NCBI GenBank assembly: GCA_944382785.1 | Contig: CALWNO010000027.1 | Span: 1-34,802, forward strand | Direction of reading: 5' to 3' | DNA length: 34,802 bases | Source of the DNA: an uncultured Gemmiger sp. | Lineage (GTDB): Bacteria > Bacillota > Clostridia > Oscillospirales > Ruminococcaceae | Part shown: positions 1 to 7,650 of the stretch, piece after piece | How positions within the stretch are numbered: position 1 is the first letter of the stretch | Layout of the letters: each line of letters opens with the position of its first letter | The notes under the pieces: generated by a model | The model's input: only the letters and a program-made list of their open reading frames with translations | Told to the model about the DNA's origin: nothing | The model's database searches: none | Translations under genes and position numbers: made by a program

Positions 1-1028
1 AGCACCTTTTTGCCGTCGTTCTGGGCAATGGCCATCATGCTGGCGGCAATGAAGGTAAAGCCGCCGATGAAAGCCACGGTCATACCGGTCATGTTGCCCG
101 CCATGGCGGGGGCCAGCCGGATGAGCAGGTAGACGCCCGCCTTGACCATGGTGGCGCTGTGCAGCAGCGCGCTGGAGGGGGTGGGCGCCACCATGGCGCC
201 CAGCAGCCAGCTGGAGAAGGGCAGCTGGGCCGACTTGGTCAGGCCCGCAAAGGCCAGCAGCACCACCGAGATGGTGGCCTTGGCTGCGACCAGTTCCCCC
301 AGCTGCACGGTGTGCAGGGTGTGGGCCGCCACCACAATGGCGATGGCAAAGCCAAAGCCGCCCAACAGGTTCATCCACAAAGCGCGGAAGCTGTTGTTGA
401 CGGCCTCTTCGGTGCGGGTGTAGCCGATGAGCAGAAAGGAGATGACCGAGGTGATCTCCCAGAAGAAGTACATCCAGACGAGGTTTTCGGACAGAACCAG
501 CCCGTTCATGGCCGCCAGGAAGAAGAACAGCATGGAGAAGAAGAACCCGCTGCGGTCCTGGTAGTCCTTGTGGTGCTGGTGGTAGGCCTGCATGTAGCCC
601 ACGGCGTAGATGCAGATCAGCCCGCCCACAAAGGCCACGATGATCAGCATGAGCATGGACAGGCAGTCCAGCTGGATGTGGGTGGGGGATTCCACCGGGC
701 AGGTCAGTTCCGACCAGGCCATCAGGCAGGTCTGCCCCACCGAAAGCAGCACCACCGGGTACTTTTTGTACTTGATGCTCAGATAGACGATGAGGACCAT
801 GAGGGCGAACTCGCCGGCCAGCATCAGGTGGTCAATCAGGGGCACTTCGCCGCACAGACTGACAATTCCGCCGCCCTGCAGCCAGGCGCCCAGCAAAAAG
901 GCGGCCAGCACCATGATCACGGCGGCGCCCCCGTACACCACGCGGCCGCGCAGGCGGGTATCGCGGATGCAGGGAATCACCAACGCCATCAGGGCAGGCC
1001 ACCCGATCAAAATTGGAATGATTGCCAT
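1..1028 (-). CDS. NuoL/HyfB-like proton-translocating membrane subunit, partial (C-terminus outside window)
   Basis: An open minus-strand frame starts at ATG 1028-1026 after a GAGGAGG ribosome site and runs off the left edge without a stop, giving 342 residues. It is strongly hydrophobic with many membrane helices and carries the signatures of the proton-antiporter subunits of complex I and group 4 hydrogenases: WMYFFWEITS with the conserved Glu at residue 191, and TKSAQLPFSSWL followed by VAPTPSSALLHSATMVKAG with the conserved Lys at residue 265. In this family those two charges are part of the proton path. It lies divergent from a complete hyp operon, so I infer a subunit of an energy-converting [NiFe] hydrogenase rather than of respiratory complex I. 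It could also be an Mrp-antiporter-type subunit; the missing C-terminus and left-hand neighbours would decide. Confidence 0.85.
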   Translation of the reverse strand, partial: MAIIPILIGWPALMALVIPCIRDTRLRGRVVYGGAAVIMVLAAFLLGAWLQGGGIVSLCGEVPLIDHLMLAGEFALMVLIVYLSIKYKKYPVVLLSVGQTCLMAWSELTCPVESPTHIQLDCLSMLMLIIVAFVGGLICIYAVGYMQAYHQHHKDYQDRSGFFFSMLFFFLAAMNGLVLSENLVWMYFFWEITSVISFLLIGYTRTEEAVNNSFRALWMNLLGGFGFAIAIVVAAHTLHTVQLGELVAAKATISVVLLAFAGLTKSAQLPFSSWLLGAMVAPTPSSALLHSATMVKAGVYLLIRLAPAMAGNMTGMTVAFIGGFTFIAASMMAIAQNDGKKV

Positions 1029-1091
1029 AAAAACAACCTCCTCGGGGAACTTTCCCGGATAATCATACAATTTTTTTGACAAATTAGTTTC

Positions 1092-1120
1092 ATTATAGTC
1101 CTCTTTTTTCCGATTTACAA
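1092..1120 (-). promoter_or_regulatory. Leftward promoter for the NuoL-like gene
   Basis: On the minus strand, a TTGTAA -35 box (1120-1115) is separated by 17 bases from a perfect TATAAT -10 box (1097-1092). The start codon follows about 65 bases downstream. Box quality and spacing both fit a housekeeping sigma factor. Confidence 0.7.
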
Positions 1121-1135
1121 GACCATCCTTCCGTA

Positions 1136-1164
1136 TGGATTTTTGTGTCGGATGGTGCTACAAT
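1136..1164 (+). promoter_or_regulatory. Rightward promoter for the hyp operon
   Basis: TACAAT at 1159-1164 is preceded by TG and one base, making an extended -10 box. The -35 position (TGGATT, 1136-1141) is weak. An inverted repeat CCATCC (1123-1128) / GGATGG (1150-1155) brackets the -35 position and could be an operator. This is inference from motifs only. Confidence 0.55.
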
Positions 1165-1172
1165 GGAACCGT

Positions 1173-1196
1173 GCGGCGGATTTCGCCGCCATTTTT
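1173..1196 (+). promoter_or_regulatory. Possible attenuator hairpin in the hypA leader
   Basis: Just after the proposed transcription start, GCGGCG (1173-1178) and CGCCGC (1184-1189) form a short GC stem with a 5-base loop, followed by a run of five T (1192-1196). The shape is that of a small intrinsic terminator between promoter and hypA. It may lower or condition hyp expression, but the stem is only six pairs, so chance is possible in GC-rich DNA. Confidence 0.35.
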
Positions 1197-1232
1197 GCCC
1201 CGCCGGGGCCCTGCCGGAAGGAGGAATTTGCC

Positions 1233-1577
1233 GTGCATGAGCTTGCCATCACCCAGAGCATTCTGGACATTGCTCTGCAGGCCGCCCGGGACCAGAAAGC
1301 AACGCATATCCGCGAAATTCGCCTGCGCATGGGGCCCTTTTCCGGCGTGGTGCCGGAGTGCGTGCAGATGTACCTGGACGTGCTGGCCAAAGGTACCCCT
1401 GCCCAGGGGGCCAAAATCAAGGTAACCACCGCACCTTTGAAGGTACTGTGCCGGGATTGCGGGCGCGAAGGAGAAATTGACCGCGCCCACATCGCCTGCC
1501 CCTACTGCGGCAGCCTGCGGCTGAAGCGGCTTTCGGGCAAGGAATTCATGGTGGAAAGTCTGGAGGTTGACGAATAA
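1233..1577 (+). CDS. hypA: Hydrogenase nickel incorporation protein HypA
   Basis: This 114-residue protein has the usual HypA length. HypA works with HypB to deliver nickel to the large subunit of [NiFe] hydrogenase in the cytoplasm. I chose GTG 1233 as start because it yields the obligatory N-terminus MHELAIT, in which His2 is a nickel ligand, and because AAGGAGG lies 9-10 bases upstream. A longer in-frame extension from 1143 would bury this N-terminus and has no family support. The zinc site is intact: Cys73-x2-Cys76 and Cys89-x2-Cys92. It is the first gene of a six-gene operon; its TAA overlaps the ATG of hypB by one base, implying coupled translation. Confidence 0.95.
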   Translation: MHELAITQSILDIALQAARDQKATHIREIRLRMGPFSGVVPECVQMYLDVLAKGTPAQGAKIKVTTAPLKVLCRDCGREGEIDRAHIACPYCGSLRLKRLSGKEFMVESLEVDE

Positions 1578-2242
1578 TGGAAATCAAAGTGCTGCATCAG
1601 GTCATGGAGTGGAACGAGGACGTGAGCGCCGAGGTGCGCCGCACCCTGAAGGACCACAAGGTCTGTCTGATCAATGTGATGGGCAGCCCGGGCGCGGGCA
1701 AGACCAGCCTGATCACCGCCCTGATCGCCAGACTGCGGGAAGAATTTTCCATCGGGGTCATTGAGGGGGACATCACCGGCCAGATCGACGCCGAGAAGAT
1801 CGCGGCGCTGAAGATCCCGGCGGTGCAGCTGAACACCGACGGCGCCTGCCACATCGAGGCCATGAGCATCCAGCACATCCTGCCGGACTTTGACCTGGAC
1901 AGCGTGGACGTGCTGTTTGTGGAGAACATCGGCAACCTGGTCTGCCCGGCGGAGTTCGACATCGGGGAGAATTTCCGCATCACTGTGCTGAGCATCCCCG
2001 AAGGGGACGACAAGGTGGCCAAGTACCCCCTGATGTTCACCGACACTTCCTGCCTGGTGCTGAACAAGTGCGATATGCTCCCCTATTTTGACTTTGATGT
2101 GGACCGGGTGGCGGCGGACTACAAGGGCGTGAACCCCGAAGGCCCGCTGTTCCAGGTATCCAGCCGCACCGGCGACGGCCTGGACGCCCTGGCCGCCCAC
2201 ATTGCGGACAAGGTGCGCGCCGCCCTGGCCCCTCAGGCATGA
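1577..2242 (+). CDS. hypB: Hydrogenase nickel incorporation GTPase HypB
   Basis: HypB is a G3E-type GTPase that powers nickel insertion with HypA. The 221-residue sequence has a P-loop (GSPGAGKT, residues 36-43), an NKCD guanine-specificity motif (163-166) and the dimer-interface metal ligands Cys91-His92 and Cys123. It lacks both the N-terminal CxxCGC nickel site and the His-rich nickel-storage stretch found in some proteobacterial homologues, so it is a minimal HypB. Its ATG shares a base with the hypA stop, and its own stop overlaps the hypF start by four bases (ATGA), a tight translational chain. Confidence 0.96.
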   Translation: MEIKVLHQVMEWNEDVSAEVRRTLKDHKVCLINVMGSPGAGKTSLITALIARLREEFSIGVIEGDITGQIDAEKIAALKIPAVQLNTDGACHIEAMSIQHILPDFDLDSVDVLFVENIGNLVCPAEFDIGENFRITVLSIPEGDDKVAKYPLMFTDTSCLVLNKCDMLPYFDFDVDRVAADYKGVNPEGPLFQVSSRTGDGLDALAAHIADKVRAALAPQA

Positions 2243-4485
2243 CCCGGCTGCATTTTCTCATTGAAGGGATCGTGCAGGGGGTGGGGTTCCGCCCCTTTGT
2301 CCACCGGCAGGCCGCCCGCCTGGGCCTGAGCGGCTGGGCCCGCAACACCGCCGCCGGGCTGGAGCTGGAGCTGGAAGGCCCCAAAGCCGCCCTGGACGAC
2401 TTTCAAAACATCCTGCGCACCGCCCCGCCGCCGTTGGCGGTGATCGAGAAGGTGCAGGTCCAGCCGGTGCCCCCCACCGGGGAAAGAGGCTTTTCCATCC
2501 TGCCCAGCCGGGAAGGGGCGGCGGCCACCCTGGTATCCCCCGACCTGGCCCCCTGCCCCGCCTGTCTGGCCGAGATGAACGACCCCCAAGGCCGGCGGTA
2601 CCGGTATCCCTTCATCAACTGTACCGACTGCGGACCCCGGTTTTCCATCATCCGCCGCCTGCCCTACGACCGCCCCGCCACCACCATGGCCGGGTTTGCC
2701 ATGTGTCCCGACTGTGAAGCCGAATACACCGACATCACCAGCCGCCGCTACCATGCCCAGCCCAACTGCTGCCCGGTGTGCGGGCCCCGGGCCATCTACC
2801 TGGACGCCGAGGGCCATCCCCTGCCCGGGGACCCCATCGCCCTGGCCCAGCAGGCCCTGGCCGCCGGGCAGATTGTGGCGGTGAAGGGCACCGGGGGCAT
2901 CCACCTGGCCTGCCGGGCGGACGACCCCGACGCCGTGGCCCGGCTGCGCCGCCGCAAACACCGGCCGGAAAAGCCCCTGGCCCTCATGGCCCGGGACCTG
3001 GAGGCCGCCGGGCGGTTCTGCCGCCTTTCGGAGGCGGAGGCCGCCCTGCTCCAAAGCCCCCGGCGGCCCATCCTGCTCCTTTCCAAAAGGGACCCCGCCG
3101 GGCAGGGCTGGCTCAGCGCCACCACCCGGCTGGGGGTCATGCTGCCCTACACCCCGCTGCACATCCTGCTGCTGGACGGCCAGGCCGGCGGCCCCGACCT
3201 GGCGGTGATGACCAGCGCCAACCGCCCGGGATGCCCGGTGCTCATCGACAACGAGGAAGCCCTGGCCGTGCTGCACGGGGTGGCGGACGGGTTTCTGTTG
3301 CACGACCGGCCCATCGCCAACCGGTGCGATGACTCCCTGGCCATGGTCTGGCGGGGCGCGCCGGTGTTTTTCCGCCGCAGCCGGGGCTACGCCCCCCAGC
3401 CCCTGTTGCTGGACCGGGACGCCACCGGGGTGCTGGCCCTGGGGGCGGAACAGAAAGGTTCCTTTGCCGCCGGGCGGGGCCGCCACGCCTTTGTGAGCCA
3501 GTACATCGGCGACCTGAAAAACGCCGAGACGCTGGACCACTACCGCACCGCCCTGCACTCCACCCTGGACCTGTTCGGACTTGTGCCCCAGACCCTGGTG
3601 TGCGATTTACACCCCGACTACGCCTCCACCCGCCTGGCCGAAGAGCTGGCCCGGCAGCGGGGTCTGCCCCTGCGGCAGGTCCAGCACCACTGGGCCCACA
3701 TGGCCGCCTGCATGGCGGACAACCGGCTGACCGGGCCGGTGTTCGGCCTGGTCTGGGACGGCACCGGCCTGGGGGAGGACGGGACCATCTGGGGCGGGGA
3801 ATGTCTGATGGGGGATTTCCGCACCTGCCGCCGGGTGGGCTCGCTGCGCCCCGTGGCCCTGCCGGGGGGCGATGTGTGCGCCGTACAGATTGGCCGCACC
3901 GCCCTGGCCCTGGCCACCGACGCGGGCTGTGCCGACCTGGCCCCGGACTTTCCCCGCCGGGAAGGGGTGGCCGCCCTGCTGCACAGCGGCTACCGCTACC
4001 CCCGGTCCTCCGGCATGGGGCGGCTGTTTGACGGGGTGTATGCCCTGCTCACCGGCCGGGTAACGGCCGGGTACGACGGCCAGGCCCCCGCCCTGCTGGA
4101 AGCCCTGGCCGAGGGCGCCGCCCCCGCCGCCCTGTACACTCCCGCCTTTTACGAGGACGCCGGGGTTCGGTTTTTCGACACCCGGCCCCTGATCCGGGCG
4201 CTGTGCACCGGCAAAGCCGCAGGGACCGACCCCGCCGCCCTGGCCGCCGGGTTCCAGCAGGCGCTGTGCGCCATGGCCCTGGACCAGTGCCGGGCGCTGA
4301 ACCCGGACAAGCTGCCGGTGGTGCTTTCGGGCGGGGTGTTCCTGAACCGGGCCCTGCTGGACGGGGTCACCGCCCGGCTGGAAGGGGCGGGTTACCGGGT
4401 GTACACCCACAAGCGGGTCTCCCCTTCCGACGAAGGGCTTGCCCTGGGCCAGCTGGCCATCGGCGCCGCGGGCCTTGACAGTTGA
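2239..4485 (+). CDS. hypF: Carbamoyltransferase HypF
   Basis: HypF takes the carbamoyl group from carbamoyl phosphate, makes carbamoyl-adenylate and loads it onto the HypE C-terminal cysteine; this becomes the cyanide ligands of the NiFe site. The 748 residues match the family length and show all four modules in order: an N-terminal acylphosphatase domain (GIVQGVGFRPFVHR near residues 10-23), paired zinc fingers (CPACLAEM through NCCPVCGP, about 105-180), a YrdC-like nucleotide-binding domain (about 195-390) and a Kae1/TobZ-like domain with HHWAHMAAC, a DGTGLGEDG motif and LSGGVFLN near the end. Start ATG 2239 overlaps the hypB stop. Confidence 0.96.
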   Translation: MTRLHFLIEGIVQGVGFRPFVHRQAARLGLSGWARNTAAGLELELEGPKAALDDFQNILRTAPPPLAVIEKVQVQPVPPTGERGFSILPSREGAAATLVSPDLAPCPACLAEMNDPQGRRYRYPFINCTDCGPRFSIIRRLPYDRPATTMAGFAMCPDCEAEYTDITSRRYHAQPNCCPVCGPRAIYLDAEGHPLPGDPIALAQQALAAGQIVAVKGTGGIHLACRADDPDAVARLRRRKHRPEKPLALMARDLEAAGRFCRLSEAEAALLQSPRRPILLLSKRDPAGQGWLSATTRLGVMLPYTPLHILLLDGQAGGPDLAVMTSANRPGCPVLIDNEEALAVLHGVADGFLLHDRPIANRCDDSLAMVWRGAPVFFRRSRGYAPQPLLLDRDATGVLALGAEQKGSFAAGRGRHAFVSQYIGDLKNAETLDHYRTALHSTLDLFGLVPQTLVCDLHPDYASTRLAEELARQRGLPLRQVQHHWAHMAACMADNRLTGPVFGLVWDGTGLGEDGTIWGGECLMGDFRTCRRVGSLRPVALPGGDVCAVQIGRTALALATDAGCADLAPDFPRREGVAALLHSGYRYPRSSGMGRLFDGVYALLTGRVTAGYDGQAPALLEALAEGAAPAALYTPAFYEDAGVRFFDTRPLIRALCTGKAAGTDPAALAAGFQQALCAMALDQCRALNPDKLPVVLSGGVFLNRALLDGVTARLEGAGYRVYTHKRVSPSDEGLALGQLAIGAAGLDS

Positions 4486-4510
4486 TTTTGTATGACGGGA
4501 GGGTTGCTGC

Positions 4511-4735
4511 ATGTGTCTTGCAGTTCCTTTGAAGATTGTTTCGCTGGAAGGCGACGGCAAACACGCCGTGGGGGAAGCCGCCGGGCTGACCCAGAATCTG
4601 CGGGTGGATTTTCTGCCCGGCATCGCCGTGGGGGACTATGTGATGGTCCACGCGGGCTTTGCCATCGAAAAGCTCACCCCCGAGCAGGCCGCCGAGAACC
4701 TGGCCTGCATTGAGGCGGCCATCCATGCCCTGTGA
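4511..4735 (+). CDS. hypC: Hydrogenase assembly chaperone HypC
   Basis: A 74-residue OB-fold chaperone starting MCLAVPLKI. Cys2 is the invariant residue that, with HypD, carries the Fe(CN)2CO unit and delivers it to the hydrogenase large subunit. The ATG at 4511 follows GGGAGG by a short gap. It sits 25 bases after hypF and overlaps the next gene, hypD, by 11 bases, which fits the stable HypC-HypD complex known for this family. Nothing is missing or unusual. Confidence 0.95.
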   Translation: MCLAVPLKIVSLEGDGKHAVGEAAGLTQNLRVDFLPGIAVGDYVMVHAGFAIEKLTPEQAAENLACIEAAIHAL

Positions 4736-5834
4736 TGCCTGGCTGAACGCCTTCCACAACCCCGAGGGGGCGGCCCGGCTGGTGGCAGACATCCGCCGCC
4801 GCACCGAAAACCGCGCCCCCGTGCGGATCATGGAGATCTGCGGCACCCACACCATGGCCATTGCCAAGGCGGGGCTGCGCAGCCTGCTGGCCCCGGGGGT
4901 GGAACTCATCTCCGGCCCTGGGTGCCCGGTGTGCGTGACCCCCGCCGGGGAGCTGGACGCCGCGCTGGAACTGTCCGCCCGGCCGGGTGTGATCATTGCC
5001 ACCTACGGCGACCTGCTGCGGGTGCCGGGCAGCGTGCGGGGGGATACCCTTTTGCGCCGCCGGGCCGCCGGGGCGGATGTGCGCACCGTCTATTCCGCCG
5101 CCGACGGGGTAGAATTGGCCCGGGCCAACCCGAACCGGCAGGTGGTGTTCCTGGGGGTGGGGTTTGAGACCACCGCCCCCGGCACCGCCGCCTGCGTGCT
5201 GGACGCCGCCGAAACCGGGGTGAAAAACTTTTCGGTGTACTGCCTGCTCAAGCGCACCGAACCGGCTTTGCGGTCGCTGCTGGACGCCCCCGACTGCGGG
5301 GTGGACGCCCTGCTCTGCCCCGGGCATGTGGCGGTGGTCACCGGGGCGGAGGCTTTCGGATTTCTGCCCCGGGACTACGGCCTGCCCGCCGTGGTCAGCG
5401 GCTTTGACGCCGGGGACGTGCTGTACGCCGTCTGGCGGCTGGTCTGCATGGTCTGCGACGGCACCCCCGATTTGGAAAACGAGTATTCCCGCCTGGTTTC
5501 GCCTGGCGGCAACGCCGCCGCCCGGGCCGCCGTGGACAAGGTCTTTCAGCCCGCCGACAGCCCGTGGCGGGGCCTGGGGGAAATTCCCCAAAGCGGCCTG
5601 GCCCTGCGGCCGGAATACGCCCCCTGGGACGCCGCCGCCCGGTTCGGCCTTGTGCGCCGGGCGGGCACCGAGCCCCCGGGCTGCCGGTGCGGGCAGGTCA
5701 TCCGGGGGATGCTGCACCCCGAACAATGTCCCCTTTTCGGCAAAGTCTGCCGTCCGGAAGATCCGGTGGGGCCGTGCATGGTTTCTAGCGAGGGCGCCTG
5801 TGCCGCCGCCTGGAAGTACCGTCCCGCCGACTGA
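4725..5834 (+). CDS. hypD: Hydrogenase maturation scaffold HypD
   Basis: HypD, with HypC, is the scaffold on which iron receives CO and cyanide ligands; it also holds a [4Fe-4S] cluster. I chose ATG 4725 (369 residues), which overlaps the hypC end and gives the normal family length; the longer in-frame ORF would lie inside hypC. Key residues are present: Cys39 in EICGTHT, Cys67 and Cys70 in GPGCPVC, a CPGHV motif in the middle, and the C-terminal cluster cysteines in GCRCGQVIRG, EQCPLFGKVC and GPCMVSSEGAC. Spacing of the first cysteines matches characterised HypD proteins. Confidence 0.95.
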   Translation: MPCDAWLNAFHNPEGAARLVADIRRRTENRAPVRIMEICGTHTMAIAKAGLRSLLAPGVELISGPGCPVCVTPAGELDAALELSARPGVIIATYGDLLRVPGSVRGDTLLRRRAAGADVRTVYSAADGVELARANPNRQVVFLGVGFETTAPGTAACVLDAAETGVKNFSVYCLLKRTEPALRSLLDAPDCGVDALLCPGHVAVVTGAEAFGFLPRDYGLPAVVSGFDAGDVLYAVWRLVCMVCDGTPDLENEYSRLVSPGGNAAARAAVDKVFQPADSPWRGLGEIPQSGLALRPEYAPWDAAARFGLVRRAGTEPPGCRCGQVIRGMLHPEQCPLFGKVCRPEDPVGPCMVSSEGACAAAWKYRPAD

Positions 5835-5856
5835 ACCCTGTTAGGAGATGAAACCG

Positions 5857-6858
5857 ATGGAACCGATCATTACCATGGATTACGGCAGCGGCGGCCTGCG
5901 CACCGCCCAGCTTATTGATGAAATTCTGCTGCCCGCCTTAGGCAACGCCGCCCTCAACGACCTGGGGGACGGGGCCGTCCTGCCCGACCTGGGCGGCAAG
6001 CCGGTGTTTTCCACCGACAGTTTTGTGGTCACCCCCTGGAAGTTTCCGGGCGGGGACATCGGCAAGCTGGCGGTGTGCGGCACCGTCAACGACCTGTGCA
6101 TGGCCGGGGGCAAGCCCTTGTACCTGAGCCTTTCCCTGATTCTGGAGGAGGGTCTGCCCATGGACGACCTGCGCAGGGTGGTGGATTCCATCGCCCGCAC
6201 CGCCAGGGAAGCGGGGGTGCAGATCGTCACCGGCGACACCAAGGTGGTGGAGCGGGGCAGCGCCGACGGGCTGTACATCAACACGGCGGGCATCGGGGTG
6301 CTGCGGGCCCCCGGTCTGGGCCGCCGGGCCCTGCGCCCGGGGGATGCGGTGCTGGTCAGCGGCAGCGTGGGCTGCCACGGCGCCGCGGTGCTCATGGCCC
6401 GGGGGGACCTGCCGGTGGAGGGGGACCTGCGCAGCGACTGCCGCCCCCTGCATGAACTGAGCGCCGCCGCCCTGGGGGCCGGGGAGGTGCACATCCTGCG
6501 GGACCCCACCCGGGGCGGTGTGGCCACCACCCTGAACGAATTTGTGGAGGGCAGCGGGCTGTGCATCGACCTGGAGGAGGAGGCCATCCCGGTGGACGAA
6601 CCGGTGGCCGCCGCCTGCGACCTTTTGGGTCTGGACCCGCTGTACGCCGCCTGTGAGGGCCGGATGCTGGCGGTGGTGGCCCCCGGCGACGCGGACGCGG
6701 TCCTGGCCGCCCTGCACGCCCTGCCCGGGGGCGAAAGCGCCTGCCGCATCGGCACCGTGGGCACCGGACGCCCGGGCAAGGTGGTGCTGCACACGGCTTT
6801 GGGCGGCAGCCGGATTCTGGGCAAGCTCACCGGCGCCCAGCTGCCCCGCATCTGCTGA
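5857..6858 (+). CDS. hypE: Carbamoyl dehydratase HypE
   Basis: HypE is a PurM-like ATPase that dehydrates the thiocarbamate on its C-terminal cysteine to thiocyanate, the cyanide donor. The protein ends with the diagnostic PRIC, so Cys333 is the acceptor. The N-terminal MDYGSGG and the central GDTKVVERG motif are typical. Two ATGs are possible: 5848 directly abuts AGGAG with no spacer, whereas 5857 lies nine bases after it, so I chose 5857 (333 residues). It is the last gene of the operon and is followed by a strong terminator. Confidence 0.95.
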   Translation: MEPIITMDYGSGGLRTAQLIDEILLPALGNAALNDLGDGAVLPDLGGKPVFSTDSFVVTPWKFPGGDIGKLAVCGTVNDLCMAGGKPLYLSLSLILEEGLPMDDLRRVVDSIARTAREAGVQIVTGDTKVVERGSADGLYINTAGIGVLRAPGLGRRALRPGDAVLVSGSVGCHGAAVLMARGDLPVEGDLRSDCRPLHELSAAALGAGEVHILRDPTRGGVATTLNEFVEGSGLCIDLEEEAIPVDEPVAAACDLLGLDPLYAACEGRMLAVVAPGDADAVLAALHALPGGESACRIGTVGTGRPGKVVLHTALGGSRILGKLTGAQLPRIC

Positions 6859-6870
6859 GCCTTCCTCAAA

Positions 6871-6909
6871 GAGGAAACAGACCCTGCCTGGGTCTGTTCC
6901 CTCTTTTTT
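6871..6909 (+). terminator. Terminator of the hyp operon
   Basis: A 14-base stem with one mismatch (6871-6884 with 6890-6903), a five-base loop and six T form a classic intrinsic terminator 12 bases after the hypE stop. It separates the hyp operon from the two-component genes. Confidence 0.93.
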
Positions 6910-6984
6910 GTTATCGGCCCGAAAGAATCCCGCAACATCCCCCGCCCATACTGGGTGTACCTATCCCGACAAGGAGGAATGACC

Positions 6985-7650
6985 ATGTACCCGGTGCTTG
7001 TGGTGGACGACGAGGCCCCCATTGCGGAGCTCATCTCCATTACCCTGTCCCAGATCGGGCTGCCCTGCGTGCAGGCCCACAGCGGCAGCGAGGCCGCCGA
7101 CCTCATCGAGACCCGGAAATTCGATCTGATCTTACTGGACGTGATGCTGCCCGATGTGGACGGGTTCGAACTCATGGACTACATCCGCCCCACCGGCACC
7201 CCGGTGATCTTTCTCACCGCCCGCACCGCCGTGGACGACCGGGTGCGGGGGCTGAAACTGGGAGCCTATGACTATATCGTCAAGCCCTTTGCGGCCCCCG
7301 AACTGCTGGCCCGGGTGGAGGGGGTGCTGCGCCACGCCGGACGGCGGGACACCCTGCTCCGTGCCTGGGACGTAGTGGTGGACCCGGAAGCCCGCACCGC
7401 CGCCAAAAACGGGGTGCCGGTACCCCTGACGCCCCACGAATTCGACCTGCTGCTGGCCCTGTTGCACAACCGGGGGATCACCCTCTACCGCAGCGCCCTG
7501 CTGGAACTGGTGTGGGGGATGGACGCCGAACCTTCCAACCGCACGCTGGACATCCACATGTCCCGGCTGCGGCGCAAACTGGGGTGGGACGACCACATCC
7601 GCACCGTGCCCCGGGTGGGCTACATGCTGGAGGAGGAGGAAACGCCATGA
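6985..7650 (+). CDS. OmpR-family response regulator
   Basis: A 221-residue DNA-binding response regulator. The receiver domain (about 1-115) has the acidic pair in VVDDE, the phospho-acceptor Asp52 in LLDVMLPDVDG, a Thr in LTAR and a Lys in KPF. A winged-helix domain follows (about 125-221) with the typical PHEFDLL and GYML segments. I chose ATG 6985, seven bases after AAGGAGG; the upstream in-frame ATG at 6979 is only one base from it. The stop overlaps the kinase start (7647), so the two are a pair. No strong promoter is visible in the short gap after the hyp terminator. Confidence 0.95.
   Translation: MYPVLVVDDEAPIAELISITLSQIGLPCVQAHSGSEAADLIETRKFDLILLDVMLPDVDGFELMDYIRPTGTPVIFLTARTAVDDRVRGLKLGAYDYIVKPFAAPELLARVEGVLRHAGRRDTLLRAWDVVVDPEARTAAKNGVPVPLTPHEFDLLLALLHNRGITLYRSALLELVWGMDAEPSNRTLDIHMSRLRRKLGWDDHIRTVPRVGYMLEEEETP

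Noticed and set aside
159-1079. A 306-residue plus-strand ORF rich in Gln, His and Gly
   Set aside because: It is antisense to the NuoL-like gene, has no ribosome site and has the low-complexity composition of a shadow frame in GC-rich DNA.
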